Assembly (NCBI GenBank): GCA_019925095.2
Contig: CM034392.1
Span: 7,204,887-7,268,886 of the forward strand
DNA length: 64,000 nucleotides
Direction: 5' to 3'
Origin: Dendrolimus kikuchii
Taxonomy: Eukaryota; Arthropoda; Insecta; Lepidoptera; Lasiocampidae
This document shows, one piece after another, positions 53,130-63,660 of the stretch. Under the pieces are notes generated by a model. That model was not told where the DNA came from, ran no database searches, and saw only the letters and a list, made by a program, of their open reading frames with translations. Each line of letters begins with the position of its first letter. Within the stretch, counting starts at the first letter, position 1. A program made the position numbers and the translations under genes.

Positions 53130-53248
53130 ATGACCGGTTCCTATATCGTACTATTCATTCTCTTGCCTCACCATCGTTTGAAATTTGACATTAGTTATTT
53201 CAAATATTAAACGACAGCAACGATTTGTATGATATAGGAACGGGCCAT
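53130..53248. repeat. MITE family M1, copy 2
   Basis: atgaccggttcctatatcgtac ... gtatgatataggaacgggccat; see 29065-29176. Confidence 0.7.
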
Positions 53249-53545
53249 TAGTAATAACCATTGTATTAGATTATTACAATGTTTGTACAGTTGATTCTTT
53301 TATTTTATATATTTACAATTTACATTGATTTTTATTTCAGAATTTTCCTATATTTCAAAAGTTAAAATGTACAACTTTGAAACCGAACATCTTATTTACC
53401 TACCTATTAACTTAATAAAAAACAGCATTATTAAGAAACTATGATATTTTCAAAACTGAATAATAACTTACCTAAAAGCAACTGTTTTCATTATAAAAAA
53501 AACCTCAGTGCATGTATAATGACCATGTATTTCGTTACATGTGGA

Positions 53546-53703
53546 GGGTGATGTCAGGAGCCTTAAGAACAGACGAGTGTGTATGACAAGAGTTATGAAT
53601 GTCAAAGAAGCAAGTGAGGTGTGTAAGAATGGGCCTAAATGGCGCTCTGTTGTTCGTGCCTACCCCGCAAGGGAACTCGCGTGAAGTTATGTATGTATGT
53701 ATG
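53546..53703 (+). mobile_element. RTE-like LINE, 3' fragment, copy 5
   Basis: ggagggtgatgtcaggagcc...ctcgcgtgaagttatgtatgtatgtatga; the shortest copy. Confidence 0.8.
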
Positions 53704-54440
53704 AGTGTATTTCGTTACAACATAGAATACCTGTCTGTCCTGTTTTATCCATATATAGAAAAACTATATGATTTTGAGGGTAATTGCCATAACATTCTTA
53801 CATAGAGAAATAAACATACGTACAGATGAACTATAAAGCTTTTATAAAGATTTTCTTGTTGCGAAAATAGTCAAAACAGTACAAACCGTAGGTAGGGTAT
53901 TAAACATAATTTTGTCACAGAATCTTATCCTGACAGGAACAAGATGTTAACGACGCCATAAATTAAGAAACAAAAAACTTTACGTCTTAAAAAAATAATA
54001 ATAGGACAGGCAATTAAAAGGGAAGTTTGGCAATTTACAAAAGAATTTCAATCAAGCCTTTTTGTTGGGGAACTTCGTGTAAACGATGAACGGGTAAATT
54101 AGAATACACGTCAAGATAAAAACTCCTTTTAAGCTTCTGTCAAATTATAGCAAAAGGAATGTAAATCATTTATAATCATCACCTACCTACATTTAAATCC
54201 CGGTTGCGTTTAGAGCATCTGCTTAAAGAACTCGCATTCCTGCTTTTTCTTTTTCACTTTGCACGATTTTTGTTGCTAAATATTACGTGGACAAAGCCTT
54301 AAACACACCCTGGTACTCGTATAAAATGAACAATTGTTGATTACGTGATTTTACAAGTTAATTCAGAGAATTTTAAGTACTTAAACTATACCAAACTAGG
54401 GCGCGTAAATTTCGGATTTTTATCATGCCTAAATTTTTAG

Positions 54441-54720
54441 GCGCAATTCACATCAAAGCCGCCGATCCGCTGACACATCCTGCAGACACAACCCGGCGGC
54501 CTATATGAAAAGAATCATGTCGGCAACATGTGCCCGCGCACTCCCGGCTACATTCAAGCTATAGCGAGCGACGTGTTGTATATTTTGTTCTTCACCTCGA
54601 GCTGTCGACATGCCGCCGACAAAGTTTTCCGACTTGCAATAAATGAAGCCGCCAAGTAGCCCACGGACAAAAAGTTGCCGACATAAGTCGGAGGGTCGGC
54701 GGCTTTGGTGTGTATTGCGC
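54441..54720. repeat. MITE family M4, TIR gcgcaatNcacaNcaaagccgccga
   Basis: 280 bp. Left end gcgcaattcacatcaaagccgccga and right end tcggcggctttggtgtgtattgcgc pair over about 25 bp with two mismatches. GC-rich interior. No ORF of note. Confidence 0.75.
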
Positions 54721-54903
54721 TTTATGTTCATTTGTACTATTGAAAATCCTGTACATAATAAATCTTTTACAATAAAGGTTGTAAATAATTCCAAAAGGAG
54801 CTCTAGGAGACCTATTTCAAAATAAAATTAATGTCCGTAGACGCAGACATATAATTACTTGTTTACAAAGATTCATTATAATTAAGGAAATTTATTGTTT
54901 CAG

Positions 54904-55001
54904 ATACGTCATCTTCAAACCCAGCAACTAATAAGCCATCGTCGAGACGACGTCACGTCGTGAATTTTGATACTTTAACAAATTATGTACCTAACAACGA
55001 G
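54904..55001 (+). CDS. Probable exon of an unrecognised gene
   Basis: Acceptor ttattgtttcag with a good pyrimidine tract; donor GAG|gtactt. The exon supplies 2 bases of a split codon and 32 full codons: TSSSNPATNKPSSRRRHVV and NFDTLTNYVPNNE. Biased, coding-like composition. Ends in phase 0, compatible with the segment starting at 56962. If the donor is not used the frame stops at 55014-55016, making it a terminal exon. Family unknown. Confidence 0.45.
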
Positions 55002-55346
55002 GTACTTCATTTTTGAGTTATGAAAATACCAACTCATATAATAAAATCCTTTGGGCTTCCTATTTTTAAGAATTATTTGTTTATGAACATTTGAACTTAC
55101 CCGCCACCTTTGTCCTTGTAAGGTTATTGGGTTTTATTCATTGGTAACCTTAAAGTGCACTTATGCAGGTTTTGTCTCGATATATCCGTTTATTGTCAAT
55201 ACTTTATATAATAGTCGGGTAACTAATTATAACAAACGTATTCCTAAATGTACCTGAAATGTTTTTTCTTTCTTAGTTTGCTTTCAGCGACAGTGCTCAG
55301 ATGATTTCGTAAGGAGCTTTTAGTCGGCTACTTCTTATATCTTTTT

Positions 55347-55410
55347 TTTTTATTGCACGAGATCAGCAGACAGGCAGACGACCCACCTAATGGAAAGCGG
55401 TTATGTTGGA
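55347..55410 (-). repeat. SINE-like family S1, copy 11, 3' fragment
   Basis: tttttttttattgcacgagatcagcagacaggcagacgacccacctaatggaaagcggtta; interrupted before ccatcgcc. A second piece follows at 55741-55866. Confidence 0.7.
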
Positions 55411-55421
55411 AAATCTTTTAA

Positions 55422-55632
55422 CCCTTAAGACAATTATCAATATACCAAAAATCCGCAAGACTAACACTATCACTATCTCGTAATATAACAAGAAAATATA
55501 CCCATTTCATACAAATCATACAACTCCTATATAAACAGAGTGAGACAACAACATAATTAACGATCACGTGCACAAACGCGACTGCACTCTCATCACGGAC
55601 ATATAATTATGTGCTAATAGTGAACTAAAGGG
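55422..55632. mobile_element. piggyBac-like MITE with TTAA duplication
   Basis: 211 bp flanked by TTAA on both sides (55418-55421 and 55633-55636). Ends cccttaag and actaaaggg match the CCC...GGG termini and TTAA target of piggyBac transposons. No transposase. Confidence 0.6.
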
Positions 55633-55740
55633 TTAAGGAAAAGATTGTGCTATCGGTTCGATATTTTTTTTTTGTAGTCTATTTAAACTCTATTCCACAC
55701 ATTAATGAAATTTTGTCTATGACATTAATGAGATTTTACA

Positions 55741-55866
55741 ACAGGTTAGCATTGCCTATGGACATTTGCAACACCAAAGGTGCTACAAATGCGCTGGGGA
55801 GCCTGGGACCTGGCCAATAATGCCGGAACACAACTCAAGGTTGTTATGGCGGCATATTCTAGACCT
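55741..55866 (-). repeat. SINE-like family S1, copy 11, middle fragment
   Basis: gcctatggacatttgcaacaccaaaggtgctacaaatgcgctg..ggcggcatattctagacc; truncated at its 5' end. Confidence 0.65.
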
Positions 55867-56844
55867 AAATTTGTACAAAGTATTCTTACCCCTAAATAAA
55901 ACATGGAAATCTTTAGAAAATTTTACTCTACATCGAAATCTTAACGATACCTTATTCCACCAACTTCAAACTAGACATTTCGTTATTAAGCAATTTGCAA
56001 GCATTTTTGCAATAACAAAAAAATGTGAAAGATTTACGTATGTGCCGGCCCGTTAGGTGAAGTAGGGTCAGCATAGATGAATTTTATTAATGTACCGTCA
56101 GCATACGCCTTCAGATGGATGTCTGGATTAAGGGTCTAAATTTATTGGCAGAGTACCCGCGGAATATGTAAGATTTGTTGTACCTATATTTCTTGACGTT
56201 GTTTGTTACTTTTTCAGGGATTTATGTTTACAAAATATGAATTACTATAACTTTCCACATTGCTGCCCATTTTCTTTTATTATATAATTTCTATTTATAC
56301 ATGTAGAAATTCAAATATCATAATTAAAGTACAGTCATTTGGTAGTTTTATCTGGAAAGTTTTTCAGGAGTTTTGAAATTGGATAATTTTATAAATTTCG
56401 ATGTGCTCTTTCCGAATTTCAACTTTGCCACTTCTTATCCTCGTCGCTGGCGCTTTCATATTGAAAAAATGCCGCCTAATAGCAGTGTTTGGACGCAATA
56501 TCTCCTTTTCGACTTTTTTATGACATTAAACTGGAGAAATTTTCAATTGGTGTAATTTTTTTATTGTAAAATGAATAGTTTTGGCGTACGAGCGCAGCAA
56601 AATGTACTGTTCACCAGCTGCCACCAAATCAAAACAAGCTCGAGACGCTCAACAATCGCTCTACCCCAAACATCATTACGAGCTCTAGCAAGTTCTGAAA
56701 CAAACTGAATCGTGAAAAGTTATATCATACAATTATTAAACGGGTTTATCTTTTGCTGTATATGGATATCACTTTATTAGGAAAAGATAACATAAAATGG
56801 TATTTCTTGTTTTGTAATTTACTCTAACGTGATTGTAATTCAAA

Positions 56845-57103
56845 TATTGTGCTGCATGCAAAAGTGAAAAAGCCTGGTTCGGAACTGTGGCTGACAAGGA
56901 AAACGTGGTTAAAATTATAAAGAAGCAATTTTCTTTATTTTTAAGCTTTATCTACCTAAAGATAAAAAGAAATCCTTATGAACTCACTCCGGTGTCGGTT
57001 TGTATGTCACAATTAATCTTAGCAATGATTACACGGTTCACGCCAAACGTTACCGCCTCTCCAGTTCAGCTCCACAAGGCTGCACAATACTTACTTGTGT
57101 TCT
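56845..57103 (+). CDS. Possible exon of an unrecognised gene
   Basis: Open in one frame throughout. From 56962 (acceptor tctacctaaag) it reads IKRNPYELTPVSVCMSQL, ILAMITRFTPNVTAS and PVQLHKAAQYLLVFC, then donor T|GTAAGT. Segment 56962-57103 starts in phase 0, as required by the exon at 54904-55001, and ends in phase 1. The frame is also open upstream (CKSEKAWFGTVADKENVV from about 56854), so the true start may be earlier. Not recognised; no further exon found downstream in the window. Confidence 0.4.
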
Positions 57104-57464
57104 GTAAGTAGAACTGATTTCTATACTTATATTGTAGGCAACCTAAATTTATGGCAACTAATATACGTTTATAGGAGATATTATGAAGCTACAGTGATAG
57201 TTGTTACTTCTATAATAATGTCATAATTTAATTGATTATATTAGGTATCACGAAACAATAGCTATTTTAAGGCAGATGTTTATTGATCTGTTAGAATGAA
57301 CAAAAGATTAAGCTCTTCAAGCCACAACATATTGCGAAGCGGTGGTAAACTAGATTAGTCTTTAACACTTTTCTGGATAAAATAATCCTAGGTCCTATGA
57401 TGTTCTTCGCTTCTGAAAGTTCCCGTGTCTATTTAAAGTGATATACCGGCGACAATGGTCATTC

Positions 57465-57650
57465 AAAGTCAAAGTCAAAGTAGGTAATTTATTTGTTTGA
57501 AACATGGACATTTTTGCATATGTTATGTTAAGTGTCAAGTTACATGTTTAGCGTTGATAGGCATATATTTTTTTTTGTAGTTTTGGTTACAAGCCGTTTG
57601 TAGTCCTTATGACTACATACAGATAATAATAAAGAAATAAATAAATAAAA
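57465..57650 (+). repeat. Probable LINE 3' tail
   Basis: Starts with (AAAGTC)n and ends gactacatacagataataataaagaaataaataaat. AATAAA near the end. Type inferred. Confidence 0.4.
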
Positions 57651-57771
57651 AGCTTTTATTCTACCGTCATATTAAAAACAATTAAATTCATACACTGTTG
57701 CAATTTTTTTTTTCTTTTTATAATATGTCAAATTAATAAAATCTAGGTCCTTTTTCTAAAAAAAAAATATA

Positions 57772-58210
57772 TATTATAATTTATCTACGGAACTCGCCTC
57801 AGCGGCGTAGGCCTTCCCCAATCTTCTCCATTCATCCCTATTTCTTGCCAGTCTTGTCCAATGTGGGCCGCATCTTTCCGTAAATATGTCTACCCATCTT
57901 TTATTTGGTCTCCCTCTTTTCTCCTTAGCGTCTCTAGGTATCCATTCTGACACTTTCCTTGTCAATTTTTTCGTGTTCATTCTGTGAACGTGTCCTGCCC
58001 ATTTCCATTTGAGACTTCATACCTTTTTTTACTACATCACATATTTTTGTTTTCCTTCTTACACTTTTATTAGGAATTTTATCCATCAGTTTCACGCCTA
58101 GCATGCTTCGCTCCATTTTACTCTGATGAAAGCTAGTTTGTTTTCATCTTGCTTACGAAGAGCCCATGTTTGGCACCCGTATGTTAAACACGGGAAAATT
58201 ATGGTACATA
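57772..58210 (-). pseudogene. Decayed RTE-like LINE C-terminal fragment
   Basis: Minus-strand pieces: PCLTYGCQTWALRK, KWAGHVHRMNTKKLT, then intact RGRPNKRWVDIFTE and LARNRDEWRRLGKAYA before a stop. LTYGxxTW...WAGHVxR...GRPxxRW.D...WRxLGxAY is the RTE-type C-terminal signature. Upstream part broken by stops. A third LINE family distinct from 10270 and 16600. Confidence 0.75.
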
Positions 58211-58228
58211 CAGATATTATGGTTATAT

Positions 58229-58707
58229 TGGTACGAGCTACAGGACTCGAATTAAAATGCCGTTGGAATTACTATAGAATTTATTAAAATTATACAAACA
58301 CGTATAACACAGGTACAAATATAACTGGACGCAACCAGTACAAACTGCACAATTCAATAACACCCGCAAAGTCCGTCACTATATAGTTTATCGAATGTAC
58401 ATCTTGCTCGTATCGTAATCGCCGCTTGACTGCCTCTCTCTGCATTCGGCCATTGCTTTATAATGCACCGATGATGCCATATGTCTACCTGGTAAGCGTT
58501 GGCGCAATTCCCAGAAATCATAATCTGCACACCTGCGTAATTATGCCTGGAAAAACGAGTACAATACACAATAGGCTATTGTCTAATCTATAAATTTTAA
58601 ACACAAAGAAAACAAAATAAGATAGTTATAAAACAGTTTCAACGTTATTAGCTCAAACGCCGCGGCAAGTAGTAAATACATGTATGCAGGTGGCCCAAGT
58701 TGTAACA
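58229..58707 (-). mobile_element. Solo LTR (479 bp) with ATAT target duplication, copy 2
   Basis: Starts TGGTAC and ends GTAACA with ATAT at 58225-58228 and 58708-58711. Shares ggactcgaattaaaatNccgttggaatta, caaacacgtataacacaggtacaaatata and cgcaaagtccgtcacta with copy 1. Diverged by indels. It abuts the LINE relic at 57772-58210. Confidence 0.7.
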
Positions 58708-58977
58708 ATATTATTGATTTATCGAGCTGTAAGTACGCGGAATTACATGTCTGTAGATAATTATTCTGTCGTAATGCGCAATATTGTTACAATTGGGTAC
58801 CACATGCTGATGTTTAAGCAAAAATATCGAGGTGAAACCTATACTTCCGGTAACCGTTATATGAAATTCGCCAATCCGCCTTTGTTAAGATCTAACTCTA
58901 CAGTGAGATTTCTATCGGGTTATGTGTTATACCATATAAACAGTATATAATGGAAGTAACAGCTTATATTCTTTAGG

Positions 58978-59108
58978 TGATCAGGGGCTCCGGCTGGTGC
59001 CTACCTCGGACAACAGCTCTGTATGGAAATCAATTGTGATAATGTAGCCAGCTTTTTGGGCACAGTGAGCATAGAAGACAGTGCCTTAGGCTCAGTATTC
59101 TACATGTA
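58978..59108 (+). pseudogene. Retroelement C-terminal fragment, relic 3
   Basis: After an upstream stop the frame reads GAPAGAYLGQQLCMEINCDN and VASFLGTVSIED, ending in a stop at 59107-59109. It is a diverged match to RAGxYLxQRI...NAASxLGT at 5893-6237. Confidence 0.4.
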
Positions 59109-59710
59109 GTCACACTACATCCACTAATATCAATCAGATGATTGGCTACCTTTGATATCAGAACTGTAATTTGGACTTGATTTGTAGTACATTTAATTTA
59201 AACTAAAGAAAATTCTCAAATACCTCCTACAATATAGATATAAGGAAGAAGTGATAGCCTCAAAGGCAGTGGCTTTAATCTCTAGGAAAATTACCTGTCC
59301 ATCCTAGGTTTTAATTAAAATTTACCTTCCAAAGTTTTGAACGAGCATGATCTTGACTCAGCTCATTGCCGTGTTTAATTTTTGTGTTACCTTAATTTCT
59401 CTTGAGAGGTTTCAAAGGATTACATGTCCCCATTTAATAAAAGAGTGATCTTCAAATTTTTTTCTTATACATATATAGCCGGGCAACAGCCTAAGTCCAA
59501 AGACCCTCACGATTCACGCTTGTTGTAAGACTGTATTACACAGATATAATATCTGTTCTGTATCATTTACATCAAGGTCTATATAATACTAATTTGCAAT
59601 ACAAATTGTCATTATGTACTAAACTGTGTCTATTTTACAACTTAATTAACGCTTTAAATGTGCGTGGAGAGTTAATGTTATAAGCTAAACACGTAATCCA
59701 ATCAGGAATA

Positions 59711-61450
59711 AGATAAGTTCGGACAGGATGACCTCTGTTTTTAAATTTCTGGCAACATTAACCGCTTCTTTTACGAAAATGACCCCGAAGGCCTTTTAAA
59801 TTTAATGACTTCTTTGAAAATTAATAAGATAAGTTCGGACAGGATGACCTCTGTTTTTACATTTCTGGCAACATTAACCGCTTCTTCTACGAAAATGACC
59901 CTGAACGCCTTTTAAATTTAATGGCTTCTATGGGAATTAATAAGATAGGTTCGGACAGGATGACCTCTGTTTTTACATTTCTGGAAACATTAACCGCTTC
60001 TTCTACGAAAATGACCCCGAAGGCCTTTTAAAGTTAATGACTTCTTTGGGAATTAATAAGATAAGTTCGGCCAGGATGACCACTGTTTTTAAATTTCTGA
60101 AAACATTAACCGCTTCTTCTACGAAAATGACCCTGAACGCCTTTTAAATTTAATGGCTTCTATGGGAATTAATAAGATAAGTTCGGACAGGATGACCTCT
60201 GTTTTTACATTTCTGGAAATATTAACCGCTTCCTCTACGAAAATGACCCCGAAAGCCTTTTAAATTTAATGACTTCTTTGGGAATTAATAAGATAAGTTC
60301 GGACAGGATGACCTCTGTTTTTACATTTCTGGAAACATTAACCGCTTCTTCTACGAAAATGATCCTGAACGCCTTTTAAATTTAATGGCTTCTATGGGAA
60401 TTAATAAGATAGGTTCGGGCAGGATGACCTCTGTTTTTACATTTCTGGAAACATTAACCGCTTCTTCTACGAAAATGACCCCGAAGGCCTTTTAAAGTTA
60501 ATGACTTCTTTGGGAATTAATAAGATGAGTTCGGCCAGGATGACCACTGTTTTTAAATTTCTGGAAACATTAACCGCTTCTTCTACGAAAATGACCCTGA
60601 ACGCCTTTTAAATTTAATGGCTTCTATGGGAATTAATAAGATAAGTTCGGACAGGATGACCTCTGTTTTTACATTTCTGGAAACATTAACCGCTTCTTCT
60701 ACGAAAATAACCCCGAAGGCCTTTTAAAGTTAATGACTTCTTTGGGAATTAATAAGATGAGTTCGGCCAGGATGACCACTGTTTTTAAATTTCTGGAAAC
60801 ATTAACCGCTTCTTCTACGAAAATGACCCTGAACGCCTTTTAAATTTAATGGCTTCTATGGGAATTAATAAGATAGGTTCGGGCAGGATGACCTCTGTTT
60901 TTACATTTCTGGAAACATTAACCGCTTCTTCTACGAAAATGACCCCGAAGGCCTTTTAAAGTTAATGACTTCTTTGGGAATTAATAAGATGAGTTCGGCC
61001 AGGATGACCACTGTTTTTAAATTTCTGGAAACATTAACCGCTTCTTCTACGAAAATGACCCTGAACGCCTTTTAAATTTAATGGCTTCTATGGGAATTAA
61101 TAAGATAAGTTCGGACAGGATGACCTCTGTTTTTACATTTCTGGAAACATTAACCGCTTCTTCTACGAAAATAACCCCGAAGGCCTTTTAAAGTTAATGA
61201 CTTCTTTGGGAATTAATAAGATAGGTTCGGACAGGAAGACCTCTGTTTTTAAATTTCTGGAAACAATAACCGGTTCTTCTACGAAAATGACCCTGAACGC
61301 CTTTTAAATTTAATGGCTTCTATGAGAATTAATAAGATAAGTTCGGACAGGATGATATCTGTTTTTACATTTCTGGAAACATTAACCGCTTCTTCAACGA
61401 AAATGATCCCGAAGGCCTTTTAAATTTAATGATTTCTCTGGGAATTAGAC
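59711..61450. repeat. 116-bp tandem repeat array, 15 units with A/B alternation
   Basis: Unit starts are exactly 116 bp apart from 59711 to 61335 (15 units). Each contains ataagttcggacaggatgacc, ttctggaaacattaaccgc and ctacgaaaatgacc. A-type units have ccccgaaggcc and atgacttctttggg; B-type have ccctgaacgcc and atggcttctatggg; they alternate through the array, making a 232-bp dimer. Units at 60407-60754 closely match 60871-61218, suggesting a 464-bp higher-order step. 116 is not a multiple of 3 and stops occur in each unit, so it is not coding. Confidence 0.95.
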
Positions 61451-62437
61451 CGTAGCTTTTCAGTTTCTGGTTAGTAATCTTAGACCATTAATGCATTGAT
61501 TATAAAATTATCTCAGGATCTTTCTAGGTGCAATTTTTATTCCGAAATAAAGGTACCTACCAAATTAAAAAGGATAGAGAAACGGCAATAATTCAAAGCA
61601 TCGACTATATAAATTATCTATCTAAGTTTCATTGAATGAATGAATGATCTTGTATTATTTGCACCAAGTTTTGCGAAATAGATTTAGTTAGCTATATAAG
61701 TATATTTTTCAATTCTTGTTATTCTGGGAATCTTATCCATTTACTTCGACAATATAGGATTATTCGACTTATAGTCTTAAGGTACTTATAGTATTATATG
61801 ACGAGTACAATATAACTAATCAGCATTCATTAATTAGGCTTTCTTCGTCGTAATAGTTTAAAATTTATCTGTAATTTGATGTAAATATATATCTATATAA
61901 AATAAGTATAGAAATTTTGTTAGCTTTTACGAAAATATGTAATTGCATGGCAAGTTTTTCCAGATATGAACCCTTTTTATTTAATGCCGACTCCCAGGGT
62001 ATTACAAAGATTGCTTTGAGAATCACTGGTCCATAACGTCGTATACCAGTTTCCAGCCATAAAGTGGGGGAAAACGGCAACAACTCAAAGAATCAACTTC
62101 ACAGTTTACGCTTCGTTAGTGAGCTAGTATTATTTGCACCGAGTCGTGCAAATATGCAAACTTTGTTTACCCCTTTTTACTTGTGATTCGGTCCTATGTA
62201 TTGTTACTGTTTTGTTTATTCTGGGATTTGTTTTACGTTATGTTGTTGTAATCTTAGCGTTACGATGTTCGTAAGTTAGGGTGTGTTGTACATATCTCAG
62301 TGACCTTAAAACAACACTTTTGTAGAATCGTGTCTTGGATTTAACCCATTTATACACTAGTAAATTTAAAGATTTACGGCCCAAAGATCACACAGTACTA
62401 ATATTTTCGCTATAGAAGTCCATAAAAACATTATATC
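61451..62437. other. Non-coding; diverged internal duplication
   Basis: acggcaataattcaaagcatcgac..tgtattatttgcaccaagttttgcgaaata (61583-61680) resembles acggcaacaactcaaagaatcaac..agtattatttgcaccgagtcgtgcaaata (62073-62155). The minus-strand frame at 61865-62083 is not recognised. Confidence 0.35.
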
Positions 62438-62674
62438 TTATTTTTTTTTATTGCAGGAGATCAGCAGACAGGCAGACGGCCCACTTGATGGAAAGCGGTT
62501 ACCATCGCCTATGGACATTTGCAGCACCAAAAGTGCTACAAATGCGCTGCTGCTCTCTTATGAGAAACTGGAACCTGGTCACTAATGCCGGAATACAACT
62601 CAAGGTTGTTATGGCGACATACTTTAGACCAGGGGTGGTAGCCATCCAGTCGGGCAAATGCCCTACCACCTGGT
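62438..62674 (-). repeat. SINE-like family S1, copy 12
   Basis: ttattttttttattgcaggagatcagcagacaggcagacgg..gggcaaatgccctaccacctgg; 5' truncated at the same block as copy 1. Confidence 0.75.
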
Positions 62675-63530
62675 AAATTTCTATCCCATTGTCAGAATGG
62701 CTCGTTATTACAATGAGGTAGCGGGTAACAACAAAGATATTGATATATTTGAACCAAATTTCAATAAATATTGTAAAAAATTTAAAAATATCCTTGATTC
62801 TTAGTACATTTATAAAATAGATAATATTAGTTATATCCAAATAAAGATACATAAGACTAAAGCAATCATAATATTTAGTTATAAGTAAGTCATTTTTAGT
62901 CTCGTAGTACTTTTTTTATGTATACACTTATTTGTGGATGGCAATCCAGATTTTTGTTTATTATATTTTAGTCGTAAGGTTTTGTAATGATTGTAATTTG
63001 TTTTGTACATCAGTAAATTTAAAAAGCAAATGGATGATATTAATTGTTATGTAATATTACGGTATCACTATGACATTAAGTCTGATTTACATCTGACTTA
63101 GTTAAGTAGTTGGCCAATTTACGAAACTGGCGAGTTCAGTCCTTATCATCGTTTAAACAGTAATTTTCCAATTGGGTAATAAGTGAAATTACGATGAATC
63201 TTTGTAATTTTACGCACGTAACATCTACGAAAAATTATCGATTAAATTATATCTTCTTTAAATAGGAAAATATTAAGAAAATTATTACTATTAAATTTTG
63301 AATGAATGTCTAAAATATGCTTGAAAAGAATAAAACGAAGAATGACTTAATATTAACTGTAACAGAGTCAGCTTTATATATTTTGAAACAATTATCCACT
63401 ATGTAAAATAATATATGTATATATTTTTGACATATAATATGGCTTCCACGCAAATGGCACTAATTTTATTCTCGTCCTTTACGTTTTAAAGTCTATCTGT
63501 CACGTTGACATTGCAGACCTTCTTTTGACT
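62675..63530. other. AT-rich sequence without recognised features
   Basis: No ORF, tRNA or repeat was recognised. Confidence 0.35.
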
Positions 63531-63660
63531 ATCCTACTAATATTATACACGCAAAAGTTTATAAGAATGTTTGTTACTCTTTCACGGAAAAACTACTGAA
63601 TGGATTTTGATGAAACTTTACAATAATATAGCTTACACATCAGAATAACGCATAGGTTAT
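63531..63660 (+). repeat. Helitron-like 5' segment
   Basis: tcctactaatattatacacgcaaaagttt..gaatgtttgttactctttcacggaaaaactactgaatggattttgatgaaac resembles the 5' part of a common lepidopteran non-autonomous Helitron. No CTAG end was located before the window ends. Confidence 0.45.

Noticed and set aside
59711..61450. CRISPR-like or coding tandem array
   Set aside because: Units are contiguous without unique spacers, 116 bp is not a multiple of three, and the genome is eukaryotic.
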